Notes under the pieces: model-generated
What the model was told of the DNA's origin: nothing
The model's input: only the letters and a program-made list of their open reading frames with translations
The model's database searches: none
Position numbers and translations under genes: made by a program
Assembly (NCBI GenBank): GCA_032358165.1
Contig: JAALGY010000031.1
Coordinates: forward strand, 2,914,001 to 2,978,000
Length of the DNA stretch: 64,000 bases
Direction: 5' to 3'
From: Diplosphaera chodatii
Lineage: Eukaryota > Chlorophyta > Trebouxiophyceae > Prasiolales > Stichococcaceae
Shown here: positions 11,599 to 24,154 of the stretch, in pieces
Numbering within the stretch: position 1 is the stretch's first letter
Layout: each line of letters starts with the position of its first letter

Positions 11599-12280
11599 TC
11601 ACCATTTGGGAATGTCGTCATCGAAGTCGCGGGTGCGTCCGCCGTAGAAGATGTGCGCTGACGGCGCCCAGGCAGGGTCCTGATCCCTGGCCTTGCTGGA
11701 CACCACACCCACCGGGATGCTCTGCATTGCGGGTGCCCACATCAGCCAGTGCCTGATTCTCCCATGTAGATCATTTGATGCAAATAAGCTGAAGGTGAGA
11801 TAATCGATCGCAGGGTCTCTGATGTACGCACAGCGGCATTCACCAGCGCAGCACTCCTGCTTACCTTCCGTATGACCGTGCCGTCGTCAGACAGCCTGTC
11901 GTGCAGCACACGGACGTCACAGATGCGACAGTACCAGCGCCGGACCGGAAACCCCGGAATGTCGATGCTTATCAGGTCTGAAGCGCCCTTAACCACTTCG
12001 ACCTGAACACCACATCACGCAGCCTGTTCAGGCAGGTGCAGGCTGACGTGCTAGCGGCGAATGTGACGGCAGTAGCATGGCAAGCACATGTCTCGAACTG
12101 TGTGATCCCGATGCACCGTGCCTCATGTGGTGCGAAGCGTGCATTGTGCTCGAGCGTCGTGCCCGAGGTCTTCTGGCAGGCGTTGCAGTGGCAGAATATG
12201 TTCCGAGATGGCGGCGCCGTGCACTGCAGGCGAATGGCACCACAGACGCAGTCCACCGTGACGGGCAAGACCACCGACAT
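11599..12280 (-). CDS. GFA/CENP-V-like zinc-binding domain protein (copy 2)
   Basis: Three exons (12122-12280, 11865-12002, 11599-11721) give 139 residues. Zinc ligand motifs are DCVCGAIRLQ near residue 10, FCHCNACQKTSGTTLEHNAR near residues 29-48, and YCRICDVRV. The C-terminal signature is SAHIFYGGRTRDFDDDIPKW. Domain order, length and intron positions match the downstream neighbour, so the two are a tandem duplication, although their sequences have diverged considerably. The first intron appears to use a GC donor (GAG|GCACGG at 12121); it is the only phase-compatible donor that keeps a clean family alignment. The start ATG at 12280 is clear. Substrate and pathway are unknown. Confidence 0.84.
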
Positions 12281-12827
12281 GGTGGCGTTGCGGACGGATG
12301 GAGGAGCTACGGCGTTATGAGTGCAACATGAAATGGCAACTTCTGCGCATGCGGTTCCGCCACATGCACGGGGTGCAATTCACAGCTTTGGGTTTTCAGG
12401 ACGCCAAATGACACACTCTCACAGTCAGGAGCAGATCGCATTAACGATCGAACACAGGTTGTGGCATTTCCGCAACATGCACGTCTTGGGCGGAGACTAC
12501 ATGTGATGGTGCTGATGTTGAAGCTTGGACGAAGTTACACCGTGCTAGCGTGCTGCGAGGTTGCCGAAGGTGAACATGCTCACGTCGGCAACACCAGTTA
12601 CAGCTCGATATTGTCAGCAAGAAGCACCATCATCACAGTGAGTCGCTGATGATCCCAGTGCAAGCACAGGCCCAGGATGGCCTGCTGACAGCATGCATCA
12701 TTGGCTGCAGGCGCTGTTTGGCTGAGACGAGTCAAACATCCTGAGGTCGCAACTGCGGCCAGCCATAACTGCTGTCCGTCATCAGCCATCTGGCACAGGT
12801 CACGAACACACTACTGGCCGCTCCGCC
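12281..12827. other. Intergenic
   Basis: About 550 bases between the stop of the SUMO protease and the start of GFA copy 2 (both minus strand). I see no conserved coding segment. It should hold the protease 3' UTR and the GFA copy 2 promoter. Confidence 0.4.
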
Positions 12828-15800
12828 TCAGGCGATCCTGCCCGCCATGATGTCGGCGGTGACCTTGACGCGCAGGTTGGGCATGTCGGCCTGCCGGAAG
12901 GGCGGCGGCGTCAGCGCCACGCCCCGCCCCGCCGCATCTGCAAACTGCAGGTCGCCACTTGCTGATGTCAGTACACGTTGGCAGCGCTAGACTGGGAAAG
13001 CTGACACATTGAAGGACTGCAACACCACGTCAGGCAGGCTGCGGTGCAGTCGGCAGGGCCTGTCGGCACCAGCTTATGCATGTCAGCTGTGGACTCCATG
13101 ACACCCCACCCCACCTGCAGCGTGAACACGCCGCAGTCCCAGCCGTTGAGCTGCCGCGGGATGTCGGCCTCGTAGCGGCGCGGCCAGGCGGCCGTGTCCA
13201 CCGCCTCCCCGCGCTTGCCCCGGTACTCGTCCGCCACCCAGCGCGCCAGCGCCTCCACCACCTCCGGCTCCTGGCCCTGGAGCCCAAACAACAACCATGT
13301 CAGAGTGCAGGAGGTCTGCTGTCTGTCCGCCACCCAGCGCGCCAGCGCCTCCACCACCTCCGGCTCCTGGCCCTGGAGCTCAAACAGTCACTATGTTAGA
13401 GTGCAGGAGGTCTGCTGTCTGTCCGCCACCCAGCGCGCCAGCGCCTCCACCACCTCCGGCTCCTTGCTCTACACATTGACGATCAGCCACGGAGTTGTTT
13501 GCGTGTGCTTGTGGAGCACACTGTGAGCGTGCACATGCAGGAGCATGGGATTTTGCGCAGCTGGCCAATCTAGAGGGAAATAGAGTGCATTTCACACGAC
13601 TGAGGCCTGCAAGTCTATGCTGGTCGGCTACGGTGAATTGCTCCAAAAGAGAGATATGAGTGACCCTCATGATGTGCCATTGTCCGCACCGTCATGGAGT
13701 CGTAGTAGAAGATGGCCTTGCAAGCCAGGTCCACCACCGCACATGTCCAGTGTGCCCCCAGGTGCACCTGCACCACTACACCAACTCTACTAGCATGGCC
13801 ATGGCAGAAATGCACTCGTGCAGAAGTTTTGCTGGGTGTACTTGTCGGGAGCACTGCATCCTGGTTATGCGCGTGATCACCACTTGAAGCGTGCTGAGAC
13901 CATTTGCATAGCGGACGTACTTGCACTGCAGGATGGCAGCAACTGAGCACAGGGTGGCGGACTGCCCCATAGCTCAACACCCGAACCAGCTTGCGTGACT
14001 AATTGGCGTCTCTTGGTCGGCCCGGGGCCTCACCGGCACGATGACGCGGTCGCAGTCGAGCACGGAGGCGGAGGCCTGCCCCATGCGCTGCAGCCGCTTC
14101 TCCGTCGTCCACCGCCGCACCTCGTTGTAGTTGTACTCGTGCTTGTCCCTGCGGCGGGCAGAAAGCACAGTAATGTTACTCGCCAGAAGTTGCTCGCCAC
14201 ACATGTTGTGGACCATTGTCGTGGCAGCTGCTGTAGGGAAGTAGGGAAGTCAGTGTGCAGATAGGAGGTGAATGTGCCGTCAGCCTGTGGATTCGTGGGG
14301 GCCATCTGCAGCTATGTAGGTGTCGGCGTGGAAGGCACAGGCGTGCTGCATGTTGCGGCACGCACCGCACGAGCTTGTTCACGAAGAAGGAGTTGAAGAA
14401 GTGGCACTTGGGGCCGCGGCCCTGCTGCCGCCGCGCCGTGTCCCGGTCCTGCAGCAGCAAAGCCCGGTGTTTGGCGCCAGTCAAAAATATGTTTGGTGTC
14501 AGCCCCAGGCTCCAGGTGTGGGTCATGCCTTCTGACCGATTGAAGGTTGTGACAGTTTGTGGACGGCGTGAGGATGTCACGTCGCCTCACGGCACTCCGA
14601 CATGTGACCCATGATGGGGAAACTTGGGGAGTTTATCTGTGCAGGACTACTACATCAGCACCTTGGGAAATCCCACCATGCACAAACTAGCCATCACCGT
14701 GCTGGCAGGATCTTCTTGAACTCTGTTAAGAGCTGTGATGATACAAAGGCAATAGCTGCCCGAGTATCAACAAACACTCCTGACTCCTGGCGCCAAGTCG
14801 GCAGCAAGCCCAGCACCATGATGGGCAGGTACAGCAGCACGAAGAAACAGGCAGCCCAGCTGTGTGCATGATGTCGCCAAAAATGTGTCACCTGTAGCAG
14901 CGCCATGTAGATGTTGATGACCTCGTCGTTGAGCCAGCCGCGGCCGGCCATGCACCGGATCTCGGTGCGCCGGATGTCGATGCCCGCCCGCTGGTGCTTC
15001 GCCAGCAGCTGCGTGACGGCAACAGCAGAAGAATGAGCAAGTCGTGCATCGCCCGGCCGCTTGACAGCCACGCCAGCCTGGACATCACGTGCTCTTGAAA
15101 TGACGCCGCACCAAGCACGCAGCACAGCTCCAGCCAGAATGATGAGTGCCAAACCCACGGTACTGGCTGTCCGGATGGCAAGTCAAAGGTGTGTACCTCC
15201 TTGGGGGGTCCAGGGGCGAGTGCCTCGGCATACCGCTCCCGCTGCTCCGCTGTCAGCGGCCGCACCCAAGTGCCTGCAAGACATAGTCATCGATTAACCC
15301 AATTATCAGCACCTGTAACGTAAGGAAGCCCCAGGCAGAACGTCAGCCCGCACGTGCGCTGCAGCACTCGAGACATGGAGGCTGCAGGCGCAAAAGGGGG
15401 CCAGCGGCACGGGACTGATGCTGTGCCGCTGTGCGCCACAAGCCTGCCAGGGCTGTCACCTTCCTCGTCTTCCTGCTGCTCCTCGTCCTCATCGCTCAGC
15501 GCCGCCTCCTGCAGCGCGCTGCTGATGCCCTCCTCGTCGGCCCTGTAGCATGCGCATGCACAGCTTCGTCCCCAAGGTGCCAAATTTCGGAGACAACCCA
15601 CCACACAGCACGACAATGACATGGTCCATGGCTCTAGCCTCGTTTTGCGGCTCGTCCCCAACGCAACAAAGGATGACATGAATGTGTACATCCCCAACTG
15701 CTACCCTGTGCAAATTAGTACAACCAGGTGCCGTAGCCGCTCACGAGAGGGCGCCGTCCAGCTGCTGGCCGGAGCCCTCGTCCGGCGGCGCCGCCCCGTC

Positions 15801-17939
15801 GTCGTCGCTGCTGAGCAGGTCGATGACGTCGCTGCCCGGCTCCTCCGGCGCTGGCAGCTGCGGCTTTGGCTGCTGCTTCGACTTCGGCTCCGGCGGCTGC
15901 TTCGACCTCGGCTGCGCAGCGTCGTGCTGCGCTTCCGAAGCTGCTGCTGCTGCTCTTGGTCTGCGACACACCCACCGTACCCAGTGAAGTGCATCCGGTT
16001 CATGTGAGCCAGATTTCGAGAAGTAACAGTGTCACAGAGTAGCATGCAACACCCACACTGCGAGTTCGCAAACCGCCTTGTAGGGAACATCAGCATGGTA
16101 CAGAGTCCGAGGTGCGCTGTCACGATGCGCACCGGCTGGGCGCCGCCGGCTTGTCGGCGGACAGGCTGAGCGCGGCGGCCGCGCGCGCGAGCAGGGACTG
16201 CGCCCGGGGCCCGCGCGTCAAGTCCTCGAAGCGCTTGTGGCTGGCCGCGAGCTCCGCGTCCGCCCGCTCCCTCTCCTGCGGCGGCAGCCAGGGCATGGTC
16301 CGTGCAACGGGTGCCGCAACGCCCCACTCGGTCAGTGCACCACGGGCACTCGAACCCTGCACGCTGGCCTGTTCATCGCTGCTGCGTTGAAACGCCGCCG
16401 CAGAGGTTGAAAGGGTTACTGGGCGGGGGCATGCGTATATGAAAGCTTGCTTGGTCGACATTTCCAGCGTGCAGTGTGCGGTGCGCACCGCTTTGCGGCG
16501 CTGCTCGTCGAGGCTGCGGTAGGCCTCCCGGAGCGCGGGCTGCAGGTGGGGCTGCAGGTGCTGCGCCGCCGTCTGCTGCGCCAGCGACGCCAGGAACTTG
16601 TCGAACCCCGACAGGGCGCCGCCGCCGCCGCCCGCGCCCGCCGCCGGGGGCCGCTGCGCCTGCTGCGCCGGCGTCAGGAGGTGCGGGGTCGACGCATCGG
16701 CGGCCGCCGCCGTCGCCGGGGCTGCCTGGCTGTCAGCACCCGCAGCGGCGCCGGCCTGCGCTGCTGGCGGCTGCGGGGTGCTTTGCATGCGGCTGATGCC
16801 GGCGGCTGGCGCTGGTGTCGAGAGGTCATCATGGCCTCTGATGCGGTGTCGCCTGGCGATGCTTACTGCCTGCAAGTGCAGCAAAAGTAACAACAACAGG
16901 TGGCTGACTGGTGTTCAAAGGCTTAATTACTGCATCAAGTATGAGAGACTCGACACAGAGCCGTGGCTGATGAGATGACCTTGCTGCGCCCATGCCCACC
17001 TGTTGCCACAGCCGCTGCGTCTCCGCCTGGCTGCTAGCTAAGGTGGCCTGCGCCGCCAGCTGCTTGACCTCTGGAATTTGCAGGTCCTGCAGTAGTCGAA
17101 GCCACCCTCTTGCAGGTGTGGCATGCTAGGTGAGCAGCAGCTCAGGAGCGCATGCGCAATCATGGCGCGGGCCTGTCCACGTCAATACGGTAAATGCTTG
17201 CCTGCGCAGTGAGCTGCGCAGGTGATGGCTGCCACTGCTCTGTCGATGTCTCCATGCCGTTCAGTCTGATCGCCAAGCGCTGCTGGGGACTGATGCTGCG
17301 GATGGCGGCTCCGGGCCCCAGCACACGGCGGCCCCGGGTGAGGGTGCTGCGGCGGATGTCAGCCGCCTGTGCTGCTGGTACGGCGCCGTTGTTGCGCGCT
17401 GTCCGGCCTAGACCCGATGCTGCTGCTGCTGCTCTGCCGTTCTGCTGCGGCACTGGCGTGCTGAACTGGAGAGCAGCCAGGCCGTCATTCGGCGGCGAGA
17501 GCAGCGAGATGGGCTGCCGCCACCTTGGGGCCGGCAGCTGTCTGCTAGACGGCGATGGCAGGAGGTTGCGGGGCGCCCCGCTGGGCGTGTGCTGTGCAGC
17601 AGGCCGTGATTGCTGCCGCGGGGTGAAGTGCCCGCTGCCGCGCCGCTGCTCCGCCAGAAAGCCCGGCGAGAAGGGCAGCCGCCCGACTGGAAGCCCGTTG
17701 GCCTGCGGATGCTGCGGCACGCCGTTCTGCGGCGTCTGCTGGTGTGGAAACTGCTGGGATTGCTGCTCACGGCTTGTGGCCTGCCGCTTGAGTGGCGATG
17801 ATGCTGCGGCCACGTTGCTGCGCTCTTCAGCGCTGTCGTCGAACTTGCGCTTGTGCTTGCTGGCAGGCCTGAGCACGCTGAGTGCTGCCTCTCTGACGCT
17901 GTTGCCGAAGTTGGCGAAGCTATCCGAGAAGCCCACCAT
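12828..17939 (-). CDS. ULP1/SENP-type SUMO-specific cysteine protease
   Basis: Thirteen exons sum in frame to about 798 residues: 17202-17939, 17000-17086, 16489-16869, 16133-16275, 15745-15960, 15460-15542, 15197-15273, 14892-15008, 14366-14448, 14034-14148, 13690-13767, 13115-13276 and 12828-12944. Residues ~1-550 are low complexity with basic NLS-like clusters (KHKRKFDD, SPLKRQ) and a SUMO-interacting motif, DVIDLLSSDDD, near residue 500. Residues ~575-798 are the C48 peptidase domain: GWLNDEVINIYMALLQ, CHFFNSFFVNKL, YNYNEVRRWT, GAHWTCAVVD (catalytic His ~686), YYDSM (Asp ~703), and RQLNGWDCGVFTLQ (Gln and Cys ~754). All catalytic residues are present. The enzyme should mature or deconjugate SUMO in the nucleus. 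A 96-base tandem duplication sits at the acceptor of the exon carrying the Cys. Intron 1 seems to use a GC donor. The ORF is open upstream of the first ATG, so a 5' exon cannot be excluded. Confidence 0.93.
13229..13464 (-). repeat. 96-bp tandem repeat duplicating an acceptor and part of an exon of the SUMO protease
   Basis: The unit starts at 13229, 13325 and 13421, an exact 96-base period with about 2.5 copies. The copy at 13229 is the real 5' part of the exon encoding EPEVVEALARWVAD. The others repeat that segment plus the adjoining intron. Copy 2 keeps the CTCCAG acceptor; copy 3 is truncated on the far side. Confidence 0.9.
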
Positions 17940-18017
17940 CGGCCGGGTTGCACAGCGCCGCTCCGCAACAAGCGCAGTCAGAGCTTCCACATTCTGACCG
18001 ATCGCTCGACTAATCAC

Positions 18018-18637
18018 ATGGCAGCAGCGACAGTGTCCCGTGTGGTCATACTAACAGCCCCGCAGATGATGCCAAAAGCCTGACTTCGCTGTGTCAGGAT
18101 GCAACTTCAAATTCAGCACCAGATTGCAGACCTCTGCGCCGCGAAAGATCCTGCCAGGCATCACATCACATGCGTGTTCATTGCTTGCAGTGCTACACTG
18201 ACGCAAGACACAAAGCCGCAAGTGAAAGCAGCAGCGAGGCCACTGCTCCCTCGCTCCTCGCAGCCCCACCATGCCCCTGTGGGAAGGCATGGTCGCACGC
18301 GCACAAAAGGGCCTTGCGTGATTCATGAGGTAGATCTATGTAAGTAGAGAAGGACTATACGGGAAGAAGTGCCCGTATAGGTATGGGGTGACCTGCTTCA
18401 AGTTTCGCACCTCTGCAGCATCCTGCCGTTGTGCAGACAGGGCTGTTTGATCGTAACCGACCCTGCGTGCTGTCAGGCCTTATCAACAGAATCACTGGTG
18501 CGTATCGTTGCCCCCAAAGCCGGGCAGATGCAACCTCAGCAGCAAGATGAGGTTGGCTAACTAGCGGCTGGCAACGGCAACGGCAGGGTGCCGTCCAGGC
18601 TGCCCGCCGCTGCCTGCCGGGCAGCACAGCTGGCTGC
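18018..18637. promoter_or_regulatory. Shared divergent promoter region, SUMO protease / poly(A) polymerase
   Basis: About 620 bases between head-to-head genes. By position it must contain both promoters and 5' UTRs. I see no canonical TATA box or other site that I can assign with confidence. Confidence 0.4.
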
Positions 18638-21600
18638 ATGGCGTTCCAGCCGTTCAGCACGGCGCCGCCCACGGAGCGGGACCTGCGCCAGACGCGCGAC
18701 CTGGAAAAGGTGGCGGCATGTGCCAGTTGGTAGCGTGGATGTTGTGCACTCTCCTCATTCACATCGGAGCAACAAGCAGGAAAGCGAAAGGAGCAACACG
18801 GTGGAAGTGTTACCTGCCGCTGTGGCGTTTGTGCTGCATGCATGACAGCCACGCGCATCTGGCGACCGTCCGCAGTTTCCGGATGTGATACCGATATTGA
18901 AGCACCATTGGTACTGCAGTGCCTGCGGGACCATGGACTGTACGAGAGCCAGGCGGAGGCACTGCTGCGGGAGGAGGTGCTGGGCCGGCTGCACAGCCTC
19001 ATGCTCCAGTGGATCTCGCGGGTCGCCGAGATCCGAGGTGCCGCTTCGCCACTGGTCCTGGACTCCGTGTGCTTGCAAGCAAGTGCGGCTACGTCGGTAC
19101 GTGCCTTGCAGTGGTGGCAACCTGTGCCTAACACAAGCAGGCGATAAACCTCACAGGCCTGACCCATGCTGCAGGCTATGGCGCCACTGATGCAGATGCC
19201 CGCATCTTCACTTTCGGCTCCTATCGCCTCGGCGTGCACGGCCCAGGTGACATGCTGTTCAGACCTAAAACCATCATGTAACCCCTGACCCTGGTCTGAA
19301 TGAGCAGAGTGCAGCGAGAGTCAATATGCAGCGATATCAGTATAATGCACAACACATTCCTCCTGCAGGGGCTGACATTGACACGCTGTGCGTGGGGCCA
19401 CGCATCGCGTCGAGGGAGGAGGACTTCTTCGGCCCCGAGCCGCACAGCTTCGAGTCCATGCTAAAGGTGGGCACTGGGACTCTTGTTTCTGAACAGAGAA
19501 CACAGCATCCGCAAGGTCGATGGACCTGCGTGTGCAACATGGGTCGACCAGGACAACACGGACTCGTCACTGACTGGTTTGCGATGCAGGTGCTGCCGGA
19601 GGTCGAGGAGCTGCAGGCGGTGGCGGACGCATATGTGCCGGTCATCAAGATGAAGTTCCGGGGCATCTCCATCGACCTGCTGTTCGCACGCCTTGGCTTG
19701 CCGGTGGGTCTGTCAGAAGTCACACTTATAGAAGTTCATCATGTACACGGATGAGGACAGCATTGAAGCAATACATCTTGCGTACTCTGCACACATGCAT
19801 GGTGAGATGTGCATGGGTCTGATCATTGCAGCTGATCCCGCCAGACTTCGACATCGCAATACTCCGCACGCATGCATGGTGAGATGGGCCTGATCATTGC
19901 AGGTGATCCCGCCGGACTTCGACATCGCGGCCAACAGCACGCTGCGGGGCGTGGACGACAGGTCTGTGCGCTCGCTCAATGGCTGCCGGGTGACCGACAC
20001 TATCCTGCGCAAGGTGGGATGTGCAGTGACCTGCTACAGTGACCAGCATCAAAGATCAGCAGGGTTTGTGCATGGTCAGGGCTCTCGCAATGCCGTCACC
20101 CAATGTCACATACGAGGCAAGCAGTGTATCAGCACGCCACCTGCACAGCTTTGCATGCAGACTTGCATGCCTCATGCCTGGTCATTGTGGTATCGCAGGT
20201 CGCCAACAAGCCGGCGTTCAGGACGGCGCTGCGCCTGATCAAGCTGTGGGCGGAGCGCCGCGGCGTATACTCCAATGTGACCGGCTACCTGGGCGGCGTC
20301 AACTGGGCCATCCTGGTGGCCGCCGTCGGGCAGGCGTACCCCACGGCCGCCGCCTCCACGCTCATCGCCAAGTTCTTCAAGGTGCGAGGGCGTCGGGCAA
20401 GCTGCCCAGTGGACCGCTTGCCGACTGTGCTCACAAGTCTGCAACACTGCACGGGCTGGGCATCTTGCATCACTTTAGGCGTACTATCTGAGGCTTCGAC
20501 TCTACCTCCCAGTGAGTCAGTGTCATGCACGTAGGCTTCGCCATGCCCTTGTGGCCTGCCGGCACTGTGCTGTGCTATAAGACCCGTGCCAACACCTCAT
20601 CCCGTGCCAACACCTCAAGAGGTCCTGCACTGGTCATACCTGGCGCCATCCTGAAGGCGGCACTGCTGCTGTGCAGATGTATGTGCTGTGGCACTGGCCG
20701 ACACCCGTCAAGATCGCCCCCATCGAGCACGACCCCCTGGGCCTGAAGGTAGGCCCACAATCGTTGTGACGCCCTGAGACACGCGCAGTAAGGCAGGGCT
20801 GCCCAGCCAATACCCTGCCACCAACCAGCATATGGATGTGCTGCCAACTCTGGTGGGCGATGAGCAGTGCTGCATGCTGTGCAGTGTTCATCGGGGTACT
20901 GTGCCATGCACAGGTGTGGGACCCGGGACAGGACTACAGGGATGCGCAGCACCTGCTGCCCATCATCACGCCGGCGTACCCCGCCATGAACTCCTCCTAC
21001 AACGTGTCTGAGGCCACCATGGATGTGTTGCTGGTGCGCAGTTGAGGCCCTGCCTGTGCTCCTTCTCAAGGGTACTCCCTGGCACTCAGATGCCTGCTCT
21101 ATAGGGGAATCAGCATTTTCGGTCATGTGAGCAGCAAGCTTCTGGTTGCCACCACCAAATTCCTGATGACACTTCCCTTTGCAAACCTTTGCAGGAGGAG
21201 TGGAAGAATGCGGATGAGGTATGCACCCAGATCCTGTCGGCGGGCGGTCCAGTCGCCGACTGGGACCGCCTCCTGGAGCCCTTCCCCTTCTTCACTGCCT
21301 TCCGCAACTACCTGCAGGTCCGCCACGCACCCGCAGTTCTGGCCGATGCAACCCTATACTCTGACACGTCAAACACTTCGCAGTGCATACATCAGATTCA
21401 CGGGCCCATTGCCAGAGGCCTGGAGCTCCTGCATCCACTCCTTGCAGCAGAAGGTCTACACCGTTGTGCATCGTAGGTAAAGGTCAAAGCAGCAAGCGAG
21501 GAGGACTTCAGGGCGTGGGAGGGGTGGTGCCACTCGCGCTTCAGGCAGCTCATCATGCTGTGCCAGCCCATGGTGCGCTGCCGCTGCCTTCCCACCTGTC

Positions 21601-23147
21601 CTCAACACTCCACTGTCATCAGCATCAGAGGCGTCACACCGTGTGCGTGGGATTTCCACTGAAATTGGATGAGGGTGGTAAAGGCTTCACCAGCTTCACC
21701 TATATCTGTGTGGATTGCGACCGACGCCTCAGGTAGATTGTCTGATTTCCAGATACCCATGTGAATGCAACAGGTGTGTGTGCGGCCTTGGCCTAAGACG
21801 CTGTACGAGAAGGGCGCGGATGGTGCGCCCATACCCTGCAGCTGCTACTACTATGTGGGCATGAAGAAGAAGCAGGTGCGATACAGTCTTCACTGGTGCC
21901 GTCCCTGTATGCGGTGCCATTTCAGCTGCTTCCTGGTAACCATGCATCCTGTAGGCTCGCATCAGTTCCCATAGCAAAAAAACACCTCGGCTCCGAACAG
22001 GTCTCAACATTGGCCATACATTGCAGACGCCCGCGTACAACGAGTGGCAGCGGCAGCAGCAGGCCAAGGTCAACCTGAACCAGCCGGTGGGCGTGTTCAA
22101 GGACATGGTGCTCGCCTGGCCGCAGCGGCTGCCGGGCATGGATGTGGAGGTCAAGGCCCTGCACCAGGCCGCCCTGCCACCCTTTGTGTTCCCCGACGGT
22201 GCGCGCCGTGGCTGGGGCCCCTGACCCCTGAGCGCCCGGCAACTCCGACCTTGCCCTGCGGAACTGCACTGGCCAATGTTTGTCGTGGTGCAATGTGCTG
22301 ACACAGCCCCAGCAACGATCTCTGCTGACCCAAGCTAGTCCCAGGAGACGGCGCTGCTGTGGTCCGCATAGTAGTATATTTGACCTCAGGGGCCTTGGAA
22401 AGGCTGCGGACCAGTGTCATGGGCAGTGGTCTCACCCCGTGCAGGTGTGAACCCCCTGACAATCCCGCCGGCTGTGGAGGAGGCGGCAGCAGCAGCACCT
22501 CCTGCCGCAGGAGGGGAAGCCGCTGGGGCGGGTAGCATTCCGGCGGACAGCAGCACTGCAGCAGAGAACGGGCGCAAGCGGCCTGCAGACGGGGCGGCAG
22601 CGGCGGCGGCGCCGGCCAAGAAGGCCAACTCGGCAGCAGCGGCGGCGGCTGTGGCGGTGCCCCCGGTTGCCTCCGAGGCGATGGCGGCGGACGCGGCTGC
22701 GGCGCAGGCGGCGTCAGACGCCCCACCCAGCAGCGAAGCCGCGCGGGCGGCCGCGCAGCCTGAGCCGGCGCTCAAGGTCACGCCCCTCCAGGTACACTTT
22801 GAGGGATTGCACTCGGGCAGACCCATGGGGCAAACCAAAGCAGCTGCAACCCTCTGCTGCAGCAGTTGGTGGATGGGTGCGCTTTGCGAATGGAAATGGT
22901 TGCGGTCATGAGCAGAAGGTGCGAAGGCAGTCGATGGGGTATCGTCATGTGCCTCATGTCGCTGCAGAACGGCAGCGTTGCCGGCGGCGGCGGCGGTGGC
23001 GCCATGGCGGCGAGCGCATCCGCCGACGCCCGGGCAGCGGATGCCGAGGCGGACCTGAGCGCCGCGGGCGACGTGGGGGAGTGGGCCGGCGTGGATGGCG
23101 GCGCCCCGCAGCGGCCCCCGGTGCCCGTGACGTGCATCAGGGTTTAG
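18638..23147 (+). CDS. PAP: Canonical nuclear poly(A) polymerase
   Basis: Fifteen exons: 18638-18709, 18920-19037, 19175-19246, 19369-19466, 19590-19703, 19903-20013, 20199-20381, 20677-20748, 20914-21033, 21195-21317, 21477-21572, 21774-21875, 22027-22198, 22445-22791 and 22968-23147. They sum exactly to 659 residues. The enzyme adds poly(A) tails to pre-mRNA 3' ends. The N-terminus [15 protein letters not shown], the catalytic [17 protein letters not shown] with two carboxylates, and the third Asp in [11 protein letters not shown] are all present. So are [31 protein letters not shown] and [15 protein letters not shown]. This is the full nucleotidyltransferase, central and RNA-binding domain order of metazoan and plant PAPs. 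The last ~170 residues are Ala/Pro-rich with a possible bipartite NLS (GRKRPAD...PAKK). Intron 5 carries a copy of its own 3' splice site. Confidence 0.96.
19783..19930 (+). repeat. Tandem duplication of the intron 5/exon 6 boundary in the poly(A) polymerase gene
   Basis: About 19783-19858 and 19860-19930 are two near-identical ~73-77 base copies. Each covers an intron end (GATCATTGCAG) plus the first ~24 bases of exon 6 (encoding IPPDFDIA). The downstream copy is the functional one; the upstream copy has an intact AG but runs into a stop. Confidence 0.88.
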
Positions 23148-24154
23148 GGCTCGGGGGCATGCATGCAGCAGTGGGCAGTCAGGGGGCCCTGCATCGCGCA
23201 CGCGCCTTTTGTGCGCTGCTGTGCCCAACCACAATCGTAGGTGGCGAGCTGTGCGTGGCTGGTGACTGCACATCTACAGGGACGTGAGGACTTGCCCCCA
23301 TTCGGGCGTGGCTTCCTTGGTCGCTGATGTCGGTGGCGGCGGCAGCATTGCCGTGGAGCTGAGGGCGTTGTGTTGACTGCAGGGTGGGGATGCGCAGCAG
23401 CAGCGAGCAGCGCCTGCCGCTCCACAGCCGAAGGCCAGGGGCCTGAAAGTCAGGTGCACCTGCATGCTGCGTGTGCAACCCCTGCCAATATGAGACCCCC
23501 TTCAGCATGGCACCCTATCAAGCATAGCTGGCTGCCATGTCATGGGTATAGACCCTGCGGCTGAGTCCTGCTTACATAGATAGTCCTGCTTCCATCTTGG
23601 CACCCGTGCAGGCTGCAGCCTGCAGCCGACGCTGCGTAGCTCGCCATCAGATGGCCCTGGCGCTTGGAGGCTGCAGCTTCCAGGCAGGTGCTGCATTGCA
23701 CATGGCTCTCATGCTGTTGCCCACATTGCTGTGCATTGTGCTGCTGGTGTTCATGATCACGCTGAGGATCGGCTGGGGGGCAGCTGCGTCGGGGACAGAA
23801 GCGATGACAGATATATAGCTAGCTGAGAGATATGTACAGCCGCCGGTAGATGAACTTCTCAGACCAAGCCAGGTCTGGGTGCGGAAATGCATTAGGCAGG
23901 TTAGGCTGCACCACTGCAGTGAAGTGCACAGCAGATTGCGAGCTTGCCCAGCTTGCCTGCTAAAGTGCATGACACTATGCCACCTGTAAATGCGCAAAGC
24001 AGCGGAGGATCACAGCCTACTGACACACGAAAACCATGGTTTAGCCTACAACTACATCTATGACTACATCAGGCTAGCTCATCACTCAGTTCCTCACGCC
24101 AGCTCGCAAAATCATGGCACTGTCTGTTGTGTCGGTATGCGTCACTCAGGGCAG
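23148..24154. other. Convergent 3' UTR/intergenic region
   Basis: About 1 kb between the stops of the convergent poly(A) polymerase and methyltransferase genes. It contains a TGTAA at 23985-23989, the usual chlorophyte poly(A) signal, which could serve the poly(A) polymerase mRNA. I see no other gene. Confidence 0.4.
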
